From positions 1 through 7,431 of the forward strand of contig CAMBDN010000125.1 in assembly GCA_945865355.1 (NCBI GenBank): DNA of 7,431 bases. Reading direction: 5' to 3'. Below the pieces are notes generated by a model. It worked only from the letters and a program-made list of their open reading frames with translations, was not told the origin of the DNA and made no database searches. Origin of the DNA: Legionella genomosp. 1. Its GTDB lineage: Bacteria; Pseudomonadota; Gammaproteobacteria; Legionellales; Legionellaceae. The position numbers and the translations under genes were made by a program. Shown here one piece after another: positions 1 through 5,739 of the stretch. How positions within the stretch are numbered: the stretch's first letter is position 1; each line of letters opens with the position of its first letter.

Positions 1-60
1 ACTGAGTATTCATTCATTCCATTTTTATGGATTGCTGCTGTTGTTATATCTTTCAAATAA
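1..60 (+). CDS. possible 3' end of a membrane protein (partial)
   Basis: Reading from base 1, the first frame is open for 19 codons and stops at TAA (58-60). The encoded tail is strongly hydrophobic (FIPFLWIAAVVISF) and ends in Lys, which would suit the last transmembrane helix of an inner-membrane protein lying upstream of the window. Only 19 residues are visible, so no family can be named. The AT-rich sequence could give such a frame by chance. The opposite strand offers an alternative: ATG codons near bases 13-22 could start a divergent gene leaving the window, but too little of it is visible to test. Confidence 0.3.
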   Translation, partial: TEYSFIPFLWIAAVVISFK

Positions 61-136
61 GATAAAAACGCCAATTTTGAACAGCCCTGTAGCGAGTCAA
101 CGAAATGAATTTTTTGCTCCTGTTCTTTGCACTATC

Positions 137-165
137 CTTTCATTTGACCTTTTGATTATTATAAT
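137..165 (+). promoter_or_regulatory. candidate folB promoter
   Basis: A perfect -10 hexamer TATAAT lies at 160-165. The hexamer 17 bases upstream (CTTTCA, 137-142) is a poor -35 match. A better -35-like TTGACC at 144-149 is only 10 bases from the -10, too close for sigma-70. Transcription would begin near 172, leaving a leader of about 28 bases that contains the folB ribosome binding site. The call rests mainly on the -10 box and its position. Confidence 0.4.
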
Positions 166-199
166 GAGTTTTTTGCAGCGATTATTTTAAGGAATCCCG

Positions 200-538
200 A
201 TGGACATGCTCCAAATCAAAGCGCTTAGCGCAAAAACTCATATCGGCGTTCACGCATGGGAACAACGTATTTTGCAACAATTACTCTTAGATATTGACCT
301 TCATACTGATTTCACTGGCTGTAATAATGAATTAGCAAATACCATTGATTATGACAAATTATGCAAGCAAGTTACCGTCTTTATTGAATCAAACGTCTTT
401 ACTCTAATAGAAACCGTCGCAGAAAAAGTCGCGAAATTCATAAAGGATGAATACCCAATAGATAAACTCCGCGTAAGCGTCAGTAAACCGCATGCCGTTA
501 AAAACGCCGGCAATATTTGTGTAACAATTAACCGTTGA
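200..538 (+). CDS. folB: dihydroneopterin aldolase FolB
   Basis: FolB converts 7,8-dihydroneopterin to 6-hydroxymethyl-7,8-dihydropterin and glycolaldehyde in cytoplasmic folate synthesis. The 112 residues cover the whole family fold, slightly shorter than the E. coli enzyme at the C-terminus. Visible family signatures are IGVHAWE (15-21, with substrate-region Glu21), IDYDKL (49-54, Tyr51 matching the catalytic-site Tyr of E. coli FolB), LIETVAEKVA (69-78) and SKPHAVKNAGNICVTI (95-110, Lys96 matching the catalytic Lys). The start is supported by AAGGAA at 189-194, five bases before the ATG; Met3 is a less well placed alternative. The gene appears to stand alone: the next gene on this strand starts 124 bases later and is functionally unrelated. 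All key residues are present, so the enzyme should be active. Confidence 0.96.
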   Translation: MDMLQIKALSAKTHIGVHAWEQRILQQLLLDIDLHTDFTGCNNELANTIDYDKLCKQVTVFIESNVFTLIETVAEKVAKFIKDEYPIDKLRVSVSKPHAVKNAGNICVTINR

Positions 539-549
539 TCTAAGAATAA

Positions 550-565
550 TAACGCTATAGCGTTA
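550..565. promoter_or_regulatory. 16-bp perfect palindrome, possible operator
   Basis: TAACGCTATAGCGTTA is fully self-complementary and sits between the folB stop and the metal-ATPase start, about 97 bases before the latter. As RNA it would form only a short stem with a TATA loop. It is followed by A residues rather than T on the plus strand, so it is not a convincing folB terminator. A dimeric repressor site controlling the downstream pump is plausible but unproven. A possible -10 box (TACAAT, 615-620) lies 49 bases downstream, with no good -35. Confidence 0.4.
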
Positions 566-662
566 AAAAATTCAAGCTTACTGTGGCAATTAAATGCTCA
601 TTGCTTTAACCTCCTACAATAAACTGTTTGCATGACCGTGCACAGAGCGGGAGCGTTGCTGA

Positions 663-3560
663 ATGACAAAAAAAACCATTTACCAAGATTCTTTTCTAGT
701 CTCAGGTATTATGTGCCACCAAGGTTGCGGCAATACGATTCGCAACGCCCTTAGCGATCTTGAGAACCTCAAAACACAGCGTCTATTACCTGATGACGCA
801 GAAATTATCATTGATGCTGAACCACAAGGATTAGGCATCCATCGCTTATTTATAACGATCGAAAGCACCGTGCTCACCTTTAAATCTCGAAAACATATTC
901 TCGCTAGAAAATTTAAAGAAAAGCTAGATAATGTTGGTTTTGAGACCCTTAAGAATAATCTTAACAACCACAAAGACAAAACAAACCCTGTTAATCAGAT
1001 CAATATTTTAGTCAATCTCGCATCGATACTCAGCATCATTATCTTATCCGTCGCTTTCCCACCATCATTGTTGTTAACCATTGGCTTAACTGCGCTCTCC
1101 TTTTTAACCACTGCATTTACCGCAAGACACTATTTGCTCAATTTCTACCGCAACCTGCGCCAAAAAAATCTGGCTGATATGGCAACATCAATCACTTTAG
1201 GTTGGCTAGTGGCATTGATACATACGCTTTATCACGCTATCAGCATGCCATTGGCAAACAGTTTTTCCATGACTTTCATGAGTTATATTATGCCGGTGAT
1301 GTTAATCACGATTATCAATGGCATGGACGAGATGAAGCGGTTGGTATTGAATCAAACGAAGAAGATGCAATTAAGCAGCATGAAAGCTTTATTCCCACAA
1401 ATGTCTAAAGACTACCACAGTTATCAACTCTCACAACAAGAGCTGCGTGTACTCACCAACTTAATGAAAACAAGTAAAGATGATCCTGCAGCATTTTCTC
1501 TCTCGATAGATAGGATGTTAAATGAGGAAAAATTAATTACACAAAGCAAAAATACCTTAGCTCAAGGCATGTTAATTAAAATTAAGCGAGGAGAATGTTT
1601 TCCTGTCGACGGCATTATTATTCGGGGAAACACGCTCATTGATGCCTCAATTTTAACCGGAGAACCTCAGCAAGAAAAACAATTATTAGATACGGTCCCG
1701 GCTGGCGCAATTAATTTAGGACCAGAGGTCACTATTTACGCCAGCGCCGATTGTTACAATAGTGCCGTCAATAAATTACTATTTCGTTCCAATCGAGCGC
1801 GACAAACAGCAAATAGCCCCTCAACATCAAACAATAAATTTTCCTATTTTTATGGTGCATTAATCATTGCTGGAATTGCAGCATCAATATTAACACCCGT
1901 TGCCTTAGGAATATTTACTATTCCTTTGGTATTACAAAATGTCACAGGAATTTTATTTGCTATTTGTCCATGTACCATAGCCATTGCACATGAATTACCA
2001 AAATTACTAAGCGTTTATCGTCGGCATCATCAAGGTATCTTAATCCGCGATGATAACTTCACTGATCAAAGCAACGACATTCATACCGTAATATTTGATA
2101 AAACGGGAACCCTTACTACTGGTAACAGCCAAGTGGACTCTAGTGAAGGAGTTTCATCCTCGTTATGGCAAAGAATTTACTTATTAGAAAAGAACCACGG
2201 AGCAGATCATCCTCTCGCTAAAGCAATCAATCATTACTGTGAAACAAGAAATACGCAGCAAATGATGATCAAGGACATTACCAATGTCGCTAGCGATACA
2301 AAGAATCGCGGCCTATCTGCCATTGTTCAAGGTAAAAAAATTCATATAGGGAACCTCGATTATCTTCGTGACACAGGCATGTTATTACCCGCTGAATTTC
2401 CTGCTTCCATCCAGCATAAAATTGCACAAGGACTAACACCTGTTTATGTTGCTGAGAATAACGTTTATCAAGGGGTTATCTTGATAAAACATGAAGTCCG
2501 AAAGAATGTTTTAGCAGCGCTCACCCGTCTAAAAAATGAAGGCAAAAAACTGATCATGCTGACCGGTGACAGTAAATTATCTGCAACTGGTTTTAACCAA
2601 CAAAATGGCGCTATTTTTGATCCTGATGATATTCATGCAGAACACTCCCCGCAAGATAAAGAAAGTTATTTGCAGAGACTAATGAGCGAAGAAGGTATAG
2701 ATCCCAAAGGTGTTTGGTTTGTTGGCGATGGTTTAAATGACGCTCCATGTGCCAGGGTTGTGAATGACAAGGGTGGCGTAAGCGCCTCCATGACTTCTGA
2801 TGATAAGGCCGCGTTTTTTACCGACATTAGTTTAAATGGATCGCTAGACTATTTATTTGAACACAATAAACTCAATCGATTTTTGAAAAAAATCACAGCC
2901 CAGAACCAATGGTTATTAGCCTACGGAGCAATCGCTTTCTTAGCTTTTATCATAGGCTTTTCAGCTGTAGGAGTAGCTGTTTCACCACTCATTCCAATGT
3001 TCGTCATGGTCTCAACCACCCTACTGACGCTGTTCAATTCTTACCGGGTAAAATTTTCTGTCGATAATGCCCTCGATAAAAACGCCACCTGGTTAAACCG
3101 ACTCCTAGCTTCAGACCTATCTATCGGATCCCTCATTGGCGCAAGCAGCCTATTGATATGCGGTATATTAATCTCAACCATAGCAACAGGTGGTCTTGCC
3201 TTTCCCGCAATCGTCTTTACAGCTGGCACAGTGGCTGCAATAAGTAGTGCTTGTTTACTGGCAGCAAGTGCCTTGTTTGGCGGATTTGCCCTGTTCGGAA
3301 CCACACACTTCCTCTTTGATCGATATATTAATAAGCCGATTAGTGGTGCTGACTCTACACATATATCAATTCAGCAGGATAATATTGATTTAGATGGTGC
3401 CTTGCCCATAGAAAGAACTTATCAAGGTGAATCAGAAGCATCTATGAATAAAAAATTAAACCCCGAATCTAAATTAAAAATTGGATTCTATCATCATGTT
3501 AAAACAGCACTGGAAGCCGAAAAGCCAGCTGAGGAACTAATTAGCCTAAGGATGAACTGA
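663..3560 (+). CDS. P1B-type heavy-metal-transporting P-type ATPase with extended C-terminus
   Basis: This membrane pump is predicted to use ATP to move a soft metal ion, most likely Cu(I) or a relative, across the inner membrane. Domains in order are: a metal-binding (HMA-like) domain, residues about 10-95, with CHQGC at 18-22 (CX3C instead of the usual CX2C); four membrane helices about 112-220; the actuator domain with TGEP at 332-335; a helix pair carrying the CPC metal site at 435-437; the phosphorylation and nucleotide domains with DKTGT at 479-483 (phospho-Asp479), the P1B-specific His-Pro at 516-517, TGDS at 634-637 and GDGLNDAP at 688-695; and two more helices about 748-793. Helix 8 has MVSTT (782-786) where copper pumps have MxxSS. 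The helix 7 Tyr-Asn pair is not clearly kept (AYGA, 753-756), so the metal is uncertain. Residues about 796-965 are extra: two or three hydrophobic segments (820-886) and a polar tail. GGGAG at 649-653 supports the start. The 42 bases to the convergent SPOR gene show no clear terminator. Confidence 0.93.
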   Translation: MTKKTIYQDSFLVSGIMCHQGCGNTIRNALSDLENLKTQRLLPDDAEIIIDAEPQGLGIHRLFITIESTVLTFKSRKHILARKFKEKLDNVGFETLKNNLNNHKDKTNPVNQINILVNLASILSIIILSVAFPPSLLLTIGLTALSFLTTAFTARHYLLNFYRNLRQKNLADMATSITLGWLVALIHTLYHAISMPLANSFSMTFMSYIMPVMLITIINGMDEMKRLVLNQTKKMQLSSMKALFPQMSKDYHSYQLSQQELRVLTNLMKTSKDDPAAFSLSIDRMLNEEKLITQSKNTLAQGMLIKIKRGECFPVDGIIIRGNTLIDASILTGEPQQEKQLLDTVPAGAINLGPEVTIYASADCYNSAVNKLLFRSNRARQTANSPSTSNNKFSYFYGALIIAGIAASILTPVALGIFTIPLVLQNVTGILFAICPCTIAIAHELPKLLSVYRRHHQGILIRDDNFTDQSNDIHTVIFDKTGTLTTGNSQVDSSEGVSSSLWQRIYLLEKNHGADHPLAKAINHYCETRNTQQMMIKDITNVASDTKNRGLSAIVQGKKIHIGNLDYLRDTGMLLPAEFPASIQHKIAQGLTPVYVAENNVYQGVILIKHEVRKNVLAALTRLKNEGKKLIMLTGDSKLSATGFNQQNGAIFDPDDIHAEHSPQDKESYLQRLMSEEGIDPKGVWFVGDGLNDAPCARVVNDKGGVSASMTSDDKAAFFTDISLNGSLDYLFEHNKLNRFLKKITAQNQWLLAYGAIAFLAFIIGFSAVGVAVSPLIPMFVMVSTTLLTLFNSYRVKFSVDNALDKNATWLNRLLASDLSIGSLIGASSLLICGILISTIATGGLAFPAIVFTAGTVAAISSACLLAASALFGGFALFGTTHFLFDRYINKPISGADSTHISIQQDNIDLDGALPIERTYQGESEASMNKKLNPESKLKIGFYHHVKTALEAEKPAEELISLRMN

Positions 3561-3602
3561 CGATTATGATTTAACGCTAAAGAAATATAAACCTGATCAT
3601 TT

Positions 3603-4277
3603 CTACGCATCCATTTTACGTATCATGCCAATAATATGCTCACTTCGCGCAACCGCTCCTTGCGCTCTTTGAGCTTCTGGGCGCGAAGAAAAAGGACCAA
3701 GGCTTACTCTAAACCAATTGGTATTTTGCTGATTAACAACAACGATACTCACCAAAAATCCTTTAAGCACCAGAGATGCCTTCATCTTTTCTGCCTCTGG
3801 CCTGCTCTTAAAAGCAGCCACCTGCACAAGATAAGCATCTTTGCTGTTTACCACGGGAGCAGGTAATGATTTTGCTGCTGCTACCACCGCAGCGGCTGTC
3901 ACCACGGGAGGACTATTTTTAGTACCCGTTGGATTCGTCGGTGCTAATGATGGCGATGTTTGTATAGCCGCAGACGCTGTTTTGGTCGTCGCAGCGCTAA
4001 CTGCTGGCTCCACTACGTCCTTATTCTCATTGGCAAGTAGTGTATAAAATTCAAATTTAGGCTTGGGCAATTGAGCTTGTGTAGTTAATGGTTTTTTCAC
4101 TGAGGGGGCTGCCTGCTGCGCTATCAGCTGGGTCTTCACCCAACTGGTTAAACTAGCCAGATCAGTAATAGAAGCGCTCAAATACCCCAAAAGAAAGCAA
4201 ACCAACACCAACAACAGTTGTTTTGAAACACTCCCGTTGTGACGCGCTGAATTTCTTTTCACAAAATCTTTAGCCAT
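3603..4277 (-). CDS. FtsN-like SPOR-domain protein (membrane-anchored peptidoglycan-binding)
   Basis: This 224-residue protein has the layout of an FtsN-like cell-envelope protein: a basic cytoplasmic start (1-19), one membrane helix (about 20-37), a Lys/Pro motif with KFEFYTLL (74-81), a low-complexity Ala/Pro/Thr/Val linker (about 90-145), and a C-terminal SPOR domain (about 146-222) containing YLVQVAAF and WFRVSLGPF followed by SSRPEA. SPOR domains bind glycan strands lacking stem peptides at the septum, so a periplasmic role in division or wall remodelling is likely. Its location just downstream of argS matches the argS/SPOR pairing seen in Pseudomonas-type genomes. The start ATG overlaps the argS-remnant stop by one base (TAATG), with GAGAG (4284-4288) six bases before it, so translation is probably coupled. 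Whether it is the cell's main FtsN or a paralogue cannot be told here. Confidence 0.88.
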   Translation of the reverse strand: MAKDFVKRNSARHNGSVSKQLLLVLVCFLLGYLSASITDLASLTSWVKTQLIAQQAAPSVKKPLTTQAQLPKPKFEFYTLLANENKDVVEPAVSAATTKTASAAIQTSPSLAPTNPTGTKNSPPVVTAAAVVAAAKSLPAPVVNSKDAYLVQVAAFKSRPEAEKMKASLVLKGFLVSIVVVNQQNTNWFRVSLGPFSSRPEAQRAQGAVARSEHIIGMIRKMDA

Positions 4278-5086
4278 TACATGCTCTCAGGGACAGATAT
4301 ACCTAACAATTGTACACCATTACGCAATACTTGACGTACTGCTTTTAATAGACATAAACGCGCACACTTTAACGCTTCTTGTTCACAAAACAGCTGGACC
4401 ACATTGTAATAGCTATGTAATCCATTTGCCAACTCGCTCAAGTAATAAGCAAGATGCTGTAGCTCACATGCTGTAGCGGCCGCCCCGCTCACATCAGGAT
4501 AGCGACTCATCAATGAAACTAGAAAAATCTCTTGCGGCTTGACCAATAAGTCAACATGCTCAAGGCCAACACGTTCATCCCAACTCAAATGACTCTCTTG
4601 CAATTGCCGAAGCAAGCCGCTGATCCTAGCATATGCATATAAAATGTAATAAAAAGAGCTGTCGCTGGAATCTGTTTTGGCTAGATCCAAGTCGACATCG
4701 AATTTTGCTGCTGTGAGTACATTCACTAACTCCGCTCCAAATGCGGCCTTTCGACCAAACTGCTCCCCTTCAGTCAATACAACGCTGATAATTCGCGCAG
4801 GATCCCTACTGCGCATAAAGAAATTAATGAATCCTGGAACAGCAATTTCGACTCGCTCAATGATTGGAGGAACAATAAACGCCTGCACAATTAATTCAGC
4901 AAGTTTTCGAGGAGTCTGACCACAAGGTTTTGCTAAGACAAGCGCCATATTTGTTGCATAATCACCATGGCTAATATCTTTAGTTCGTTCAACGTTAATT
5001 TCGATGACCACATCGTGGGGAATCAACCCCGAGTGCTGCAAAGCATGCAACGCTTGATCTAATAATTGCTCAACCGTCGATTTCAT
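4277..5086 (-). CDS. argS: arginyl-tRNA synthetase remnant lacking the catalytic core
   Basis: The frame encodes the two ends of ArgRS without the middle. Numbering is from the upstream Met at 5104. Residues 7-116 are the N-terminal tRNA-recognition (Add1) domain, with ISHGDYATNMALVLAK at 44-59 and VPGFINFF at 89-96. Residues about 119-137 match the helix that normally follows the HIGH motif (AAFGAELVNVLTAAKFDV). Residues 138-275 are the helical DALR anticodon-binding domain, starting DLDLAK and ending at the usual PESM terminus. The HIGH segment and the rest of the Rossmann catalytic fold are gone, giving 269 residues against roughly 560-590 for the family. It therefore cannot charge tRNA. 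Normally conserved positions near the second junction are altered (YILYAYAR where the family has about YVQYAHAR), which suggests relaxed selection. I favour the start at 5086 (MKSTVEQLL, the usual ArgRS start). The ATG at 5104 lies almost at the predicted transcription start. Neither has a clear Shine-Dalgarno. Type CDS is used because the frame is open; functionally it is probably a pseudogene. Confidence 0.85.
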   Translation of the reverse strand: MKSTVEQLLDQALHALQHSGLIPHDVVIEINVERTKDISHGDYATNMALVLAKPCGQTPRKLAELIVQAFIVPPIIERVEIAVPGFINFFMRSRDPARIISVVLTEGEQFGRKAAFGAELVNVLTAAKFDVDLDLAKTDSSDSSFYYILYAYARISGLLRQLQESHLSWDERVGLEHVDLLVKPQEIFLVSLMSRYPDVSGAAATACELQHLAYYLSELANGLHSYYNVVQLFCEQEALKCARLCLLKAVRQVLRNGVQLLGISVPESM

Positions 5087-5115
5087 GGCACAAAGATCAT
5101 TCATAAAAATCAGCT

Positions 5116-5143
5116 ATTATGCGCGTTTTCATGCCAGTTGCAA
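5116..5143 (-). promoter_or_regulatory. candidate promoter of the argS remnant and SPOR gene
   Basis: On the minus strand, TTGCAA (5138-5143) and CATAAT (5116-5121) are separated by 16 bases, giving four of six and five of six matches to sigma-70 boxes. Transcription would start near 5109. That leaves about five bases before the ATG at 5104 and about 23 before the ATG at 5086, favouring the second as the true start. The promoter would drive both the argS remnant and the coupled SPOR gene. Confidence 0.45.
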
Positions 5144-5148
5144 GTAAC

Positions 5149-5169
5149 CGCCTTGCGAGAACCAAGGCG
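5149..5169. other. hairpin with 7-bp GC-rich stem
   Basis: CGCCTTG (5149-5155) pairs perfectly with CAAGGCG (5163-5169) around a seven-base loop. Neither strand has a run of T after the stem, so it is not a typical intrinsic terminator. It lies just upstream of the argS-remnant -35 box. It could be a weak terminator for the exported-protein genes reading leftward or a protein-binding site. No role can be assigned. Confidence 0.4.
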
Positions 5170-5236
5170 ATTAAGTTTAAATGATTTCAATAGTACAAAG
5201 AATCAGTGCTATGACCGTAGGAAGCAGAAAGGAGAT

Positions 5237-5318
5237 AATATGATCAGCCATGCTCCCATGCCTTGTTAAAATTCCTCTCCCTAATCGGTTATAGAAATCC
5301 AATTTAAGTGATCATATT
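5237..5318. repeat. 10-bp perfect inverted repeat, arms 5237-5246 and 5309-5318
   Basis: AATATGATCA at 5237-5246 is the exact reverse complement of TGATCATATT at 5309-5318, with 62 bases between. The left arm covers the start codon of the nine-codon plus-strand frame and the right arm abuts the stop of the small secreted-protein gene. A long-range stem or the ends of a lost small element are possible; no flanking target duplication is seen. In AT-rich DNA such a pair may also be chance. Confidence 0.3.
5240..5269 (+). CDS. nine-codon reading frame with strong ribosome binding site
   Basis: The frame encodes MISHAPMPC and stops at TAA. It is preceded by AAAGGAG (5228-5234), five bases before the ATG, the best Shine-Dalgarno match in the intergenic region. 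I do not recognise the peptide. It could be a leader peptide, the preserved 5' end of a gene whose body was deleted, or chance. No good promoter is visible; TATGAC at 5210-5215 with a preceding TG is a weak extended -10. Nothing in plus orientation follows that it could regulate, because the next genes read the other way. Confidence 0.2.
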   Translation: MISHAPMPC

Positions 5319-5720
5319 TTAGCATCCTGCACCAGACATAAGTACTAAAGGAACCAAATGATCTTCATTTAAGGTATACATTTTATTCGGTACGATATCG
5401 ACCCAATTAGTAAGAAACTCAGGATGCTCCGCGCCATTTATCCAAACCAGTACTCTAAAATATTCAGCTTTTTTAGGGCTATCTAAATTGATCTTTCCCA
5501 CCTGTTTCAGAACTTGTAAAGTATCTGGATTCAATTTTACCCCTTGTCTTATCATGTTATTACTCTCATCCACCTCTTTAGCTGAACTTGCCCATTGAAT
5601 CGCAATCCTTGACTTTTGATTGCTAGTAGATTTTGCTACCTGATTGTTAAGCACAAAATGTTCGGCAAATCCCGATGTTACGACCAACATAGAGAGAAAA
5701 AACAGTATGAATTTTTTCAT
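5319..5720 (-). CDS. small secreted protein of unknown function
   Basis: I do not recognise a family. The 133 residues begin with a clear Sec signal peptide: two Lys, a hydrophobic core (FILFFLSMLVV) and a GFA cleavage site before Glu20. The mature protein is therefore about 114 residues, periplasmic or exported. There is no lipobox. The only Cys is the last residue (133), after a short hydrophobic end (VPLVLMSG). The middle is mixed polar and includes a Trp-containing stretch (VLVWINGAEHPEFLTNWVDI, 90-109), which would suit a small beta-rich fold. The start is set by the signal peptide; GGCGGGTAAG lies just upstream. It begins 19 bases after the formamidase-family gene on the same strand, so the two are very probably cotranscribed and may act on the same substrate in the periplasm. 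Confidence 0.72.
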   Translation of the reverse strand: MKKFILFFLSMLVVTSGFAEHFVLNNQVAKSTSNQKSRIAIQWASSAKEVDESNNMIRQGVKLNPDTLQVLKQVGKINLDSPKKAEYFRVLVWINGAEHPEFLTNWVDIVPNKMYTLNEDHLVPLVLMSGAGC

Positions 5721-5739
5721 TTTTCTTACCCGCCTATGG

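Noticed and set aside
144..165. TTGACC/TATAAT promoter pair before folB
   Set aside because: Only 10 bases separate the two boxes, too few for sigma-70; the -10 alone is kept.
3561..3602. Bidirectional terminator between the convergent ATPase and SPOR genes
   Set aside because: Only a four-base stem (TTTA/TAAA at 3570-3581) can be found; no terminator structure is supported.
3841..4047. Hydrophobic Ala/Val-rich plus-strand frame inside the SPOR gene
   Set aside because: It is the complement of the low-complexity Ala/Thr/Pro linker, which explains its composition.
4454..4477. Tandem direct repeat of ATGCTGTAGC with period 14 in the argS remnant
   Set aside because: Two 10-base copies inside the anticodon-binding domain region that still aligns with the family; likely chance.
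5066..5269. 67-codon plus-strand frame spanning the argS start region
   Set aside because: It overlaps the argS N-terminus and its promoter, and has no recognisable domain or good start. Only its last nine codons, with their own binding site, merit mention.
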